Assembly (NCBI RefSeq): GCF_002910905.1
Contig: NZ_NEUE01000098.1
Coordinates: 1 to 64,000, forward strand
Direction of reading: 5' to 3'
Source: Streptomyces sp. SM11
Lineage (GTDB): Bacteria; Actinomycetota; Actinomycetes; Streptomycetales; Streptomycetaceae
Length of the DNA: 64,000 nt
Below the pieces are notes generated by a model. It worked only from the letters and a program-made list of their open reading frames with translations, was not told the DNA's origin and made no database searches. Below, piece by piece: positions 9,843-17,748 of this stretch. How positions within the stretch are numbered: position 1 is the first letter of the stretch; the number at the start of each line of letters is the position of its first letter. The translations under genes were made by a program, and so were the position numbers.

Positions 9843-11258
9843 CTACCGGCGGTTGAGCCCGCGGTCGACCGCGGTGATCAGCTCGCCGTTCTCCGTGTCC
9901 CCGTCCAGCGACCAGAACATCGCCCCGCCGAGACCCTTGTCCCGGATGTACGCGGCCTTGGTGCGCAGCACCTGCGGGTCGTCGTACGTCCACAGCGTGG
10001 TGCCGTCGAACAGCCAGGCGTGGCCGTTCCTCACATCACGGTGGACCTTGTACGTCCCCGACGCGGCCAGTTGCTTCAGGACCTCGTAGTCCTCGTAGCC
10101 CGCCCCCCAGGTGGCCGGAGCCGGGGCCGTGGCCGGCTGCCCCATGCCCGTGCCGCCGCCGCTCACTCCGGTCCAGCCCTGGCCGTAGGTCGGCATACCC
10201 ATCACGAGTTTGTGCCGGGGTGCGCCGCGGCGGACCCAGTCGCGTATGGTCCGGTCGACGCTGAAGTCGTTCTTCGCGTACAGGGCCGACTGCTGGGCCG
10301 TCTTCTTCTCGCCGGAGACGTGGTAGTCGTAGCCCTGGATGTTGACGAAGTCGAAGTCCTTCATGAGGCGCTTCACGTCGAAGCCCGCGTCGATCGCGGC
10401 CGGGTTGGCCGGTACGTACGCCGACAGGTCGTAGTGCTTGGGCTTCGGCTTCCCGTGCCCGTGCCCGTTCCCCTTGTGTTTGCCCTTCTCCGCCTCGGCC
10501 TTCGCCTGGCTCTTCGCGTGGGCGTCGAGCTGGGTGCGGAACTCGTGGATCAGCGCGGTGAAGTTCTTCTTGTCCTCCGGGCGGAAGACGGTCCCCTCGT
10601 TCGCCGCCGAGCCGGGCCACTCCCAGTCGACGTCGATGCCGTCGAAGAGGCCGGCCGCGGCGCCCTTGCCGCCGCGCGCCCCGTCCACCGGGAGGTTGCC
10701 CTTGATGTACAGGTCGACGCAGGAGGCGACGAGCGCCTTGCGGGAGGCCTTGGTGCGGACCGCGTCGGAGAAGTGGGTGGACCAGCTCCAGCCGCCGAGC
10801 GAGATCATGACCTTGAGGCCGGGGTGCTTGGCCTTCAGCTCGCGCAGCTGGTTGAAGTTGCCCGCGAGCGGCTGGGTGTCGGTGTCGGCGACACCGTCCA
10901 CCGATCCCGCCGCGTCGAGCGGACGGGCGTAGTCGGCCCAGGCGTCGGCCTGGCCGGGGATGTTGCCGGTGAAGCACTTGCCCTCGGCGCTGACGTTGCC
11001 GAAGGCGTAGTTGATGTGGGTCAGCTTGGCCGCGGTCCCGCTGGTGTCCAGGTCCTTGACCTGGAAGTCGCGTCCGTAGACGCCCCATTGGGTGAAGTAG
11101 CCGATGCTCTTGTACGCGGGGCGGTGGTGGTCCTTGCCGCGGTCGCCGCCGTTGTTCCGGTCGTGGCCGGCGCTGGCCGTGGCCGCGGGCGCGACACCTG
11201 CCAGCAGGGCCAGGGAAGCGCCGGCGATGGTCATTCGGGACAGGCTTCTTCGACGCAT
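9843..11258 (-). CDS. Secreted chitinase, glycoside hydrolase family 18
   Basis: From ATG 11258, 471 residues. A signal peptide (about 1-30) is followed by a GH18 barrel: SIGYFTQWGVYGRDF (beta-1), KVMISLGGWSWS, and the catalytic motif DGIDVDWE at residues 206-213 with acid Glu213. No separate chitin-binding domain is seen. An unusual Lys/His/Gly-rich stretch (about residues 249-276, including GKHKGNGHGHGKPKPKH) interrupts the barrel after the catalytic strand. It hydrolyses chitin outside the cell, supplying N-acetylglucosamine oligomers. A dre palindrome 78 bases upstream indicates control by DasR. Confidence 0.93.
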   Translation of the reverse strand: MRRRSLSRMTIAGASLALLAGVAPAATASAGHDRNNGGDRGKDHHRPAYKSIGYFTQWGVYGRDFQVKDLDTSGTAAKLTHINYAFGNVSAEGKCFTGNIPGQADAWADYARPLDAAGSVDGVADTDTQPLAGNFNQLRELKAKHPGLKVMISLGGWSWSTHFSDAVRTKASRKALVASCVDLYIKGNLPVDGARGGKGAAAGLFDGIDVDWEWPGSAANEGTVFRPEDKKNFTALIHEFRTQLDAHAKSQAKAEAEKGKHKGNGHGHGKPKPKHYDLSAYVPANPAAIDAGFDVKRLMKDFDFVNIQGYDYHVSGEKKTAQQSALYAKNDFSVDRTIRDWVRRGAPRHKLVMGMPTYGQGWTGVSGGGTGMGQPATAPAPATWGAGYEDYEVLKQLAASGTYKVHRDVRNGHAWLFDGTTLWTYDDPQVLRTKAAYIRDKGLGGAMFWSLDGDTENGELITAVDRGLNRR

Positions 11259-11335
11259 GGGGCTCGTTCCTGTGCGTGATCCGGTGCGGAGGGAAAGCGG
11301 AAGGAAAAGCGGGGGCGTGCTGTGCACAGGAAGGT

Positions 11336-11351
11336 ATTGGTCTGGACCAAA
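11336..11351 (-). promoter_or_regulatory. DasR-responsive element (dre) upstream of chitinase
   Basis: ATTGGTCTGGACCAAA is a near-perfect palindrome closely matching the dre consensus (ASTGGTCTAGACCAST) bound by the N-acetylglucosamine regulator DasR. A second TGGTC half-site follows at 11354-11358. It sits 78 bases before the chitinase ATG, the position expected for promoter repression relieved by glucosamine-6-phosphate. Confidence 0.8.
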
Positions 11352-11553
11352 AGTGGTCAAGGGTCCGGGAGTTGTCGGACTTCGCGGCCGCTCGGGTGGG
11401 CATGGATCGGGGCGGGGGTGAGGCGGGGCGGAGACGGTCGGGGCGGAGACGGTCGGGGCCGGCCCGGTGTCGGCCTGGTGTCGGCGTTCGAGTATGCGCG
11501 GAACGCCACAAGGTCATCACATTGAGTGAAACCCTGGCCTATGCTTGCGGTGT

Positions 11554-11568
11554 ACAACCCACGGTTGT
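11554..11568 (+). promoter_or_regulatory. Possible GntR operator
   Basis: The inverted repeat ACAACC-CAC-GGTTGT lies about 40 bases before the GTG of the GntR-type gene. GntR regulators commonly bind such short palindromes in their own promoters. The assignment is positional. Confidence 0.45.
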
Positions 11569-11606
11569 CAGGCTGTCGCAGACTGTCAACCTGTTGGGAG
11601 TGGCCT

Positions 11607-12359
11607 GTGACTTTCGGTGAGCAGCCCGCCTATCTGCGCGTGGCGAGCGATCTCAGGGAGAAGATCGTCAACGGCGCGCTGCCGCCCCATACCCGCCTGC
11701 CGTCGCAGGCCCGCATCCGGCAGGACTACGGGGTCTCGGACACCGTCGCCCTGGAAGCGCGGAAGGTCCTGATGGCGGAGGGGCTCGTCGAGGGGCGCTC
11801 CGGCTCCGGCACGTATGTGCGCGAGCGTCCCGTGCCCCGCATGATCGCCCGCTCCGGCTACCGGCCGGGCAAGGGGGCCAGTCCGTTCCGGCAGGAGCAG
11901 ACGGCCGAGGGGGCGCGCGGGACCTGGGAGTCCCGCAGTGAGCAGGAGGAGGTGAGCCCCGAGGTCGCCGGGCGGCTGGGAATCGAGCCGGGTGACCGTG
12001 TGATGCGCACGCGCTACGTCTTCCGGGAGGCGGGCGAGCCGATCATGCTCTCCACCTCCTGGGAGCCGCTCGCCGTCACCGGCCGGACGCCCGTGATGCT
12101 GCCGGAGGAGGGTCCGCTGGGCGGCTGCGGGGTGGTTGACCGGATGGCCGCGATCGACGTGGTCGTGGACAACGTCGCCGAGGAGGTCGGTGCGCGCCCG
12201 GGGCTGGCGGAGGAGCTCCTGGCGCTCGGCGGCGTGCCCGGGCATGTGGTCATCGTCATCGGGCGTACGTACTACGCCTCGGGCCGGGCCGTGGAGACGG
12301 CCGACGTGGTGGTGCCGGCCGACCGGTACCGGATCGCCTACCACCTGCCGGTGAGATGA
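11607..12359 (+). CDS. GntR family transcriptional regulator (HutC subfamily)
   Basis: From GTG 11607 (GGGAG five to ten bases upstream), 250 residues. The N-terminal winged helix-turn-helix spans about 5-75 (YLRVASDLREKIVNGALPP, LPSQARIRQDYGVSDTVALE, GLVEGRSGSGTYVRER). A UTRA-type ligand domain follows (about 85-245: RYVFREAGEPIMLSTSWEPL). It is not DasR by sequence pattern, although it lies next to a dre-controlled chitinase. Developmental GntR regulators such as DevA of S. coelicolor belong to the same broad group, but orthology cannot be judged here. The palindrome at 11554-11568 may be its own operator. Confidence 0.88.
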   Translation: MTFGEQPAYLRVASDLREKIVNGALPPHTRLPSQARIRQDYGVSDTVALEARKVLMAEGLVEGRSGSGTYVRERPVPRMIARSGYRPGKGASPFRQEQTAEGARGTWESRSEQEEVSPEVAGRLGIEPGDRVMRTRYVFREAGEPIMLSTSWEPLAVTGRTPVMLPEEGPLGGCGVVDRMAAIDVVVDNVAEEVGARPGLAEELLALGGVPGHVVIVIGRTYYASGRAVETADVVVPADRYRIAYHLPVR

Positions 12360-12427
12360 GGTGAGGTGACGCCCCGTCGGGCCCGGTGGGAGGCGCCGCC
12401 CGGGGCTGATGGGGCATGCCGCTGAGT

Positions 12428-12465
12428 CACGAGGGGGCGCATCCTGCTGATGCGCCCCTTTCGTG
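12428..12465 (+). terminator. Terminator after the GntR gene
   Basis: A perfect core stem GGGGCGCATC / GATGCGCCCC, extended outward by CACGA/TCGTG with two G-T pairs, has a five-base loop (12444-12448). It lies 70 bases after the GntR stop. Confidence 0.8.
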
Positions 12466-12615
12466 ATGGCCGGATGTGTATCTCTTTGTGCAAACCCGCC
12501 TGCACTGAGTGAAGGTCAGGCGTACGCTCGGGCATATGCGTACTGCGGTTTCCTGGGGATCCTTAGAGACGTGCACGCCGGTGGGAAGAGTGGCGATATG
12601 CGGGGGAGTGACACG

Positions 12616-12798
12616 ATGAGCGACAGCGGTGCCGTGCTCCCCTGGCAGGTGATACGGCAGGACGACGGCGGCAACCGCTACCGCGTGGGCAGATACGCCA
12701 CGCAGGCCGAGGCGCAGAAGGTCGCCGACGGCCTCGACGGCCACCATCGCCACCAGGTCTACCGGGTGGAGCGTGTGGGGCAGGGCGGCGGGCCCTGA
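12616..12798 (+). CDS. SPOR-domain-like small protein
   Basis: From ATG 12616 (GGGGGAG at 12602-12608) the product is 60 residues: WQVIRQDDGGNRYRVGRYAT, then QAEAQKVADGL and a short HHRHQVYRVERV end. The pattern matches a minimal SPOR-like fold common as a free-standing small protein in Streptomyces. No signal peptide or membrane segment is seen, so it is probably cytoplasmic. SPOR domains bind denuded peptidoglycan when exported, a role that cannot be assumed here. Confidence 0.75.
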   Translation: MSDSGAVLPWQVIRQDDGGNRYRVGRYATQAEAQKVADGLDGHHRHQVYRVERVGQGGGP

Positions 12799-13131
12799 CG
12801 CGACGGACGGCCCGGTGGGGTCCCGGGGGCCCGTTCCGTCCTCCCGGGACCTCCGGGGCCCGTTCTGTTCCGTTCCGCCCCCCCGGGGGGTCCTGGATCC
12901 CACGGGCTCTCCCGAAGCGCCTCCGTGCCCGCGTGCGCCGTGTGCATCCCTGCGCCCGCCTCCGCCCCGGCCTCAGCCTTCTACAGCCACTCTTCGCTCG
13001 CCCCCGTCCCCGTCCCCGTTCTTGCCCCTGCCGCTGCCCCCGCGTTCCGTACGTCGGCGGTCCGGGCGGTAGAGTCCCGCCCGGACCGGGGGTGCGGAAG
13101 CCGCCGGAGGTGCGGCGAGCGGGGCGGAGTG
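12799..13131. other. GC-rich intergenic region with short repeats
   Basis: Contains two close copies of a GGGGCCCGTTC unit between about 12825 and 12872, G- and C-runs, and a pyrimidine-rich tract around 12950-13040. No coding frame of normal quality was seen. Confidence 0.4.
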
Positions 13132-13533
13132 GTGGCGGTGCTGATCGACACGGTGGCGTGGGTGCGGATCGAGGGTGGCAGGATCCTCTGCGCACGGCCC
13201 CGCGGCAAGGAGGTCTTCTACATCCCGGGCGGCAAGCGCGAGGGTGCGGAGACCGATCTGCAGACTCTTCTGCGGGAGATCGAGGAGGAGCTGACGGTCG
13301 GCCTGATCCGGGAGTCCGTCGTCCACGCCGGGACGTACGAGGCCCCCGTGGACGACCGGCCCGGCGCCGCCGTCGTACGGATGAGCTGCTATTACGGCGA
13401 CTACCGCGGCACGCTCGCCGCGAGCAGCGAGATCGAGGAGATGGCATGGTTCTCCTTCGCCGACCGGGCCCTGGTGCCGCCCGTGGACCAGTTGCTCTTC
13501 GATGACCTCAAGGCGACGGGCGCCCTGACCTGA
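13132..13533 (+). CDS. Nudix hydrolase
   Basis: About 133 residues. The Nudix box is complete: a GGKREGAE start, seven residues, then REIEEEL (about residues 33-54), the metal-binding helix that hydrolyses nucleoside diphosphates linked to another group. Strands before and after (DTVAWVRIEGGRILCARPRG, EIEEMAWFSFADRALVPP) fit the fold. The substrate cannot be read from sequence. Three consecutive in-frame GTG codons (13129, 13132, 13138) could start it. GGAG at 13126-13129 favours 13138, and 13132 is given as a compromise. Confidence 0.88.
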   Translation: MAVLIDTVAWVRIEGGRILCARPRGKEVFYIPGGKREGAETDLQTLLREIEEELTVGLIRESVVHAGTYEAPVDDRPGAAVVRMSCYYGDYRGTLAASSEIEEMAWFSFADRALVPPVDQLLFDDLKATGALT

Positions 13534-13586
13534 CCCGGTGCGCCCGTATGCACCAAACGCAAGGTCGCGCGGTAGTAAGCAATAGA

Positions 13587-13596
13587 TGGCGGGTAT
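13587..13596 (+). promoter_or_regulatory. Candidate AdpA-binding site
   Basis: TGGCGGGTAT fits the AdpA consensus TGGCSNGWWY exactly, 63 bases before the start of the RsbW-like gene. A ten-base degenerate motif can occur by chance, so this is suggestive only. Confidence 0.35.
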
Positions 13597-13658
13597 GGGC
13601 TGTTTAGTCCCCATTTGTCAATGGGTGCGCCCGTGGTCGTCCCTGGGAAGTGATCGGT

Positions 13659-14174
13659 GTGATCGATACCGAAGGCGATTGCGCCGAGTGGACCTTCCCT
13701 GCGGAACCGGGTTCCGTGCGCGGTGCCCGGCATGCCGTCCGAGGTGCCCTGGGCTCGTGGGGCCTCGACGCGGCGGTGGGTGACCTGGCGGTCCTGCTCG
13801 TCAGCGAGCTGGTGACCAACTCCTTGCGGTACGCCTCCGGACCCATCGGTGTACGTCTGGTCCGTTCGCACCCCGACGGTTCGAACGGCAGCAACGGCAG
13901 CAACGGCAGCGGTCCGGCGGTCGGCGGGCTCGTCAGGGATCTGACCGGGGGCTTCACCGGGGGCCGTCCACTCGCCGACTGCCTTCCCATCGCCCCGGGA
14001 CTGCTGGTGGAAGTCTCCGATCCGCTTCCGGATCCACCCACCGAACGCAGTGCGGGACCCGACGACGAAGGCGGCCGGGGGCTCCAGCTCGTGGCCTGTT
14101 CCGCACGTCGCTGGGGGACCCGTCGCGGAAAGAGTGGCAAGACCGTGTGGTTCGAGCTGGCTCTCCCTGGTTAG
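13659..14174 (+). CDS. RsbW/SpoIIAB-like ATP-binding protein (HATPase_c)
   Basis: From GTG 13659, 171 residues. GHKL ATPase motifs are present: the N-box (LLVSELVTNSLRYA) and the G-box region (DDEGGRGLQLVACSARRWG), ending SGKTVWFELALPG. Such proteins act as anti-sigma factors or serine kinases on anti-sigma antagonists. An insertion rich in Asn-Gly-Ser repeats (SNGSNGSNGSG) separates the boxes. GGGAAG at 13645-13650 lies eight bases before 13659, so that start is preferred over GTG 13650, which overlaps it. The next gene is a phosphatase whose C-terminal domain is a close relative, suggesting a kinase-phosphatase partner-switch pair. Confidence 0.85.
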   Translation: MIDTEGDCAEWTFPAEPGSVRGARHAVRGALGSWGLDAAVGDLAVLLVSELVTNSLRYASGPIGVRLVRSHPDGSNGSNGSNGSGPAVGGLVRDLTGGFTGGRPLADCLPIAPGLLVEVSDPLPDPPTERSAGPDDEGGRGLQLVACSARRWGTRRGKSGKTVWFELALPG

Positions 14175-14334
14175 GAGAGTGGAGGGAAGCACAGCGATCA
14201 CCAGAGGTCGGGCAGAACCTGGCTGAAAGGGACTGAGACCTTGCTGTGATCGTGAACGCCGTGTCGGTCGGGGCCGTAGTGCTGAATACTGCGGGCAGGA
14301 CCGGTCCGGTGTGTGAGCTGGAGGGGACGGTCGC

Positions 14335-16956
14335 GTGAGCGAAATACCTGGGACAACGGGTGATGTCGTCGGGACCACGGGCGATGTCGTGTGGCAGAGC
14401 AGCCCGCCCGGCTCCATCTATGACTACATCAGGGTCGCCTCCTTCTCGATCGGCCCCGACGGTCTGATCGAGCAGTGGAGCAGCCGGGCCGCCGGTCTCT
14501 TCGGCATGGCCTCGACCGAGGCGATCGGCCGCGACCCGGTGGAGGCCTTCATGCCCGCCGAGCTGCGTTCGGACGGCCACCGGCGGGTCGGCGAGATCCT
14601 CGACGGCAAGGAGTGGACGGGCCTCGTCCCGTTCCGGATGCCGGGCGAGGGCGGGGCGCACGGCGTCGCCGAGGTCTATGTGATGCCGAGTCTGACGGGG
14701 CAGGGGGAGCGGGCCGCGCTCTGCATCGTCGTGGACGTCCGGGCCCTGCGGCGCATTGAGACGGACCTCGCCGCATCACAAGCCATATTCGGCCAATCTC
14801 CGTTCGGCTTCGTGCTGTTCGGTATGGACTTCGCCGTCGTCCGGGCCAACCAGCGCTTCGCCACGGTCTTCGGAGGAGCTGCCGAGGACCACCAGGGCCG
14901 CACGGTGGAGGACTATCTGCCGCGGGCCGAGGCCGACCGGCTGTCCGCCACCCTGAAGCGGGTCCTGGAGACCGGGGAGTCCGTCACCGACCTCCAGCTC
15001 GTCGGCACCGCCCCCGGCGGTACCGAGCGCCGCCACTGGTCCATGAACCTCTACCGGGTGCACAGCGGAGCCGGCCGTCCCGTCGGCGTCGCCGGCCTCG
15101 CCACCGACGTCACCCGCCGGCACATCGCCGCCCGCGAGGCGGCCAGTGCCCGCCGCAACCTCGCCCTTCTCAACGAGGCCAGCGCCCGCATCGGAAATTC
15201 CCTGGACCTGGAGACCACCGCCCGCGAGCTCCTCGACGTGGCCGTCCCCGGCTTCTGTGACCTCGCCACCGTCGACCTCTACCAGGGGCTGCTCACCGGC
15301 GAGGAGGCCGCTCCCGGCAGTTGGGCGCCCGCGCACCGCGAGTCCGCCGGAGGCTCGGCGGAGCTGCGCCGGGTGGCCCACGCCAGCGCGGTCGCCGACG
15401 CCCTGCCCACCGCCGTGGCGGGCAGCGGACCCCCGGGCCCGGACGATCTCCCGCCCGCGCTCGGCTCCGTCCACCGCTACCCCTTCGGCTCGCCCTGCGC
15501 CGTCGCGCTGCGCTCGGGCCACGTCGAGGACGTCCCCGGCGACGAGATGGGCTTCGTGCAGTCGACGCTCGCCGTGCCGATGGTCGCGCACGACACCGTC
15601 GTCGGCCTCGTCCAGTTCTCCCGTACGAAGGGCAGCGAGCCGTTCGGGGAGCGCGACCGGGCGCTGGCCACCGAACTTGCCGCCCGCGCCGCCGTCTGCA
15701 TCGACAACGCCCGCCTCTACCGCCGCGAGCACGAACGCGCCCTGATCCTCCAGCGCAGCCTGCTGCCCCCCGGCGACCCCGAGGCCGCCGGTCTCGACAT
15801 CGCCTGCCGCTATCTGCCGGGCAACACCGCCACCGAGGTCGGCGGCGACTGGTTCGACGTGATCGAGCTGCCCGGCCACCGCACCGCCCTCGTCGTCGGC
15901 GACGTCATGGGACGCGGCCTGCGCGCCGCCGTCGCCATGGGCGAACTGCGCACCGCCGTAAGGACCCTGGCCCTCCTCGACCTGGAGCCGGCCGAAGTGC
16001 TCTCCGCCCTCGACGAGGTCGCCCGCGGCCTCGGCTCCCCGGGCGTCGGCGAGCGCAGCGAGGGCCTCGGCGGCAGCGGGGGCGCGCAGTGGCCCTCACG
16101 CGCCGCGCAGAAGTCCCGCGAGGCGGACCTCTCCGAGGTGTATCTCGCGACCTGCGTGTACGCCGTCTACGACCCGGTCACCCGGCGCTGCACGTTCGCC
16201 AACGCCGGGCACCTCCCCCCGGCCGTCGTCGAGCCCGGCCGGCCCGCCCGGCTCGTCGACGTACCCCCGGGCATGCCGCTGGGCGTCGGCGGCGAGCCGT
16301 TCGAGGAGGTCGAGGTCGAGCTCGCCGAGAACGCCCTGCTCACCCTCTACACCGACGGCCTGGTCGAGTCCCGGGACCAGCCGCTGGACGAGGGCCTGGA
16401 CGCGCTGCGGACCGTGCTCACCGGTCCGCAGATGGAGCTGGAGGACGCCTGCGACCACGTTCTGAGCACCCTCGACACCCGGCACGGCGAGGACGACATC
16501 GCCCTGCTGATGGCCCGTATCCAAGGGCTGCCCGCCGAGGCGGTGGGGGACTGGACGCTGCCGCGCGAACCCCGCTCGGTGGGGCGCGCCCGTGAACTGG
16601 CCCGTTCCCAGCTGGTCGCCTGGGACCTCGACGAACTGGTCGACACCACCGAACTCCTCGTCAGCGAACTGGTCACCAACGCCCTGCGCTACGGCGAGGG
16701 CGAGATCCGGCTCCGGCTGCTGCGCGACCGCACCCTGGTCTGCGAGGTGTGGGACGCCGGTCTCGTCCAGCCGCGCCGCCGTCGCGCCCGCGACACCGAC
16801 GAGGGCGGACGCGGCCTCCAGCTGGTCGGGCTGCTCAGCACCGCCTGGGGCTCGCGCCGCACCCCGCGCGGCAAGACCGTGTGGTTCGAACTGGCCCTGC
16901 CGGACGGGGCCCCGGCCGCCGAACTGTCCGTGGAGCAGCTCCTGAGCATGTACTGA
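14335..16956 (+). CDS. PAS-GAF-SpoIIE (PP2C) phosphatase with C-terminal HATPase
   Basis: 873 residues, GTG start with GGAGGGG upstream. Order: two PAS-like sensor domains (about 20-135, 140-260), a GAF domain (about 275-460), the linker RREHERALILQRSLLPP (about 463), and a PP2C/SpoIIE phosphatase (about 490-735) with metal-binding motifs GGDWFD (about 503) and GDVMGRG (about 521). An HATPase_c domain (about 742-868) has N-box ELVTNALRYGE and EGGRGLQLVG. One protein thus joins signal sensing, phosphatase and kinase-type modules for controlling anti-sigma antagonists. It is cytoplasmic, with no membrane segment. It is probably functionally linked to the RsbW-like protein upstream. Confidence 0.95.
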   Translation: MSEIPGTTGDVVGTTGDVVWQSSPPGSIYDYIRVASFSIGPDGLIEQWSSRAAGLFGMASTEAIGRDPVEAFMPAELRSDGHRRVGEILDGKEWTGLVPFRMPGEGGAHGVAEVYVMPSLTGQGERAALCIVVDVRALRRIETDLAASQAIFGQSPFGFVLFGMDFAVVRANQRFATVFGGAAEDHQGRTVEDYLPRAEADRLSATLKRVLETGESVTDLQLVGTAPGGTERRHWSMNLYRVHSGAGRPVGVAGLATDVTRRHIAAREAASARRNLALLNEASARIGNSLDLETTARELLDVAVPGFCDLATVDLYQGLLTGEEAAPGSWAPAHRESAGGSAELRRVAHASAVADALPTAVAGSGPPGPDDLPPALGSVHRYPFGSPCAVALRSGHVEDVPGDEMGFVQSTLAVPMVAHDTVVGLVQFSRTKGSEPFGERDRALATELAARAAVCIDNARLYRREHERALILQRSLLPPGDPEAAGLDIACRYLPGNTATEVGGDWFDVIELPGHRTALVVGDVMGRGLRAAVAMGELRTAVRTLALLDLEPAEVLSALDEVARGLGSPGVGERSEGLGGSGGAQWPSRAAQKSREADLSEVYLATCVYAVYDPVTRRCTFANAGHLPPAVVEPGRPARLVDVPPGMPLGVGGEPFEEVEVELAENALLTLYTDGLVESRDQPLDEGLDALRTVLTGPQMELEDACDHVLSTLDTRHGEDDIALLMARIQGLPAEAVGDWTLPREPRSVGRARELARSQLVAWDLDELVDTTELLVSELVTNALRYGEGEIRLRLLRDRTLVCEVWDAGLVQPRRRRARDTDEGGRGLQLVGLLSTAWGSRRTPRGKTVWFELALPDGAPAAELSVEQLLSMY

Positions 16957-16978
16957 ACCCCGCCCGGCACACCAGGCG

Positions 16979-17692
16979 TCACGCGCCGGCCTTTAGGGCC
17001 GCCAGCCGGGCCTCGACCTCCGCGCTGTCGCCCAGGCTGTCCAACTGCTCGAACTGGGCGTCCAGCGAGGAGGCGGCCAGCTCCTGCTTGCCCAGCGCCT
17101 TCGCCTCCTCGCGCCGCACCTTGTCCTCGAAGCGGCTCAGCTCGCTCGTCGGGTCGAGGACGTCGATGTTTTTCACGGCGTCCATCATCCGGTTCTGCGC
17201 CTGGGCGGACTCGGCGCGCGCCACCAGTTCGTCCCGCTTGGCCTTCAGCTCGGAGAGCTTGGCCTTCATCTGGTCGAGCCCCGTCCTCAGCTTGTCGACC
17301 ACCTCGGTCTGCGAGGCGATCGTCGGTTCGGCGGTCCTCGCCTCCTGCTCCGACCGGAGCTGACGGCCCAGCGCCACCTTGGCCAGGTTGTCGAACGTGT
17401 CGGCCTCCGCCACCGACCCGGCCCCGCGCAGCTCGTCCGCCTTCCGGCTGGCCGCCAGCGCCTTGCCGCCCCACTCGGCCGCCGCCTCGACGTCCTCCTT
17501 GTGGTCCTGCTCCATCAGCCGGAGGTTGCCGATGGTGGACGCGACCGCCTGCTCGGCCTCCGCGATGTTGTTCGTGTAGTCCCGGATCAGCTGGTCGAGC
17601 ATCTTCTGCGGGTCCTCGGCCTGGTCGAGGAGGGCGTTGACGTTGGCCTTCGCGAGCTGGGTGACGCGGCCGAGGACGGTCTGCTTGGACAT
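16979..17692 (-). CDS. PspA/IM30 family membrane-stress protein
   Basis: 237 residues. Starts MSKQTVLGRVTQLAKANVNA and continues as a long alpha-helical coiled coil (about 25-215) with LDQAEDPQKMLDQLIRDYTN near the N-terminus, the standard PspA/Vipp1 layout. These proteins polymerise on the inner face of the membrane and protect it during envelope stress. AAGGAG precedes the ATG. It lies 56 bases after the TPM-domain gene on the same strand, so the two are probably one operon. It converges on the SpoIIE-type gene with a 22-base gap. Confidence 0.93.
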   Translation of the reverse strand: MSKQTVLGRVTQLAKANVNALLDQAEDPQKMLDQLIRDYTNNIAEAEQAVASTIGNLRLMEQDHKEDVEAAAEWGGKALAASRKADELRGAGSVAEADTFDNLAKVALGRQLRSEQEARTAEPTIASQTEVVDKLRTGLDQMKAKLSELKAKRDELVARAESAQAQNRMMDAVKNIDVLDPTSELSRFEDKVRREEAKALGKQELAASSLDAQFEQLDSLGDSAEVEARLAALKAGA

Positions 17693-17748
17693 GGCACGGC
17701 TCCTTGGATGTCGAGATGGGTCACGCTGTGGTCCTGCCCCCAGGTCGT

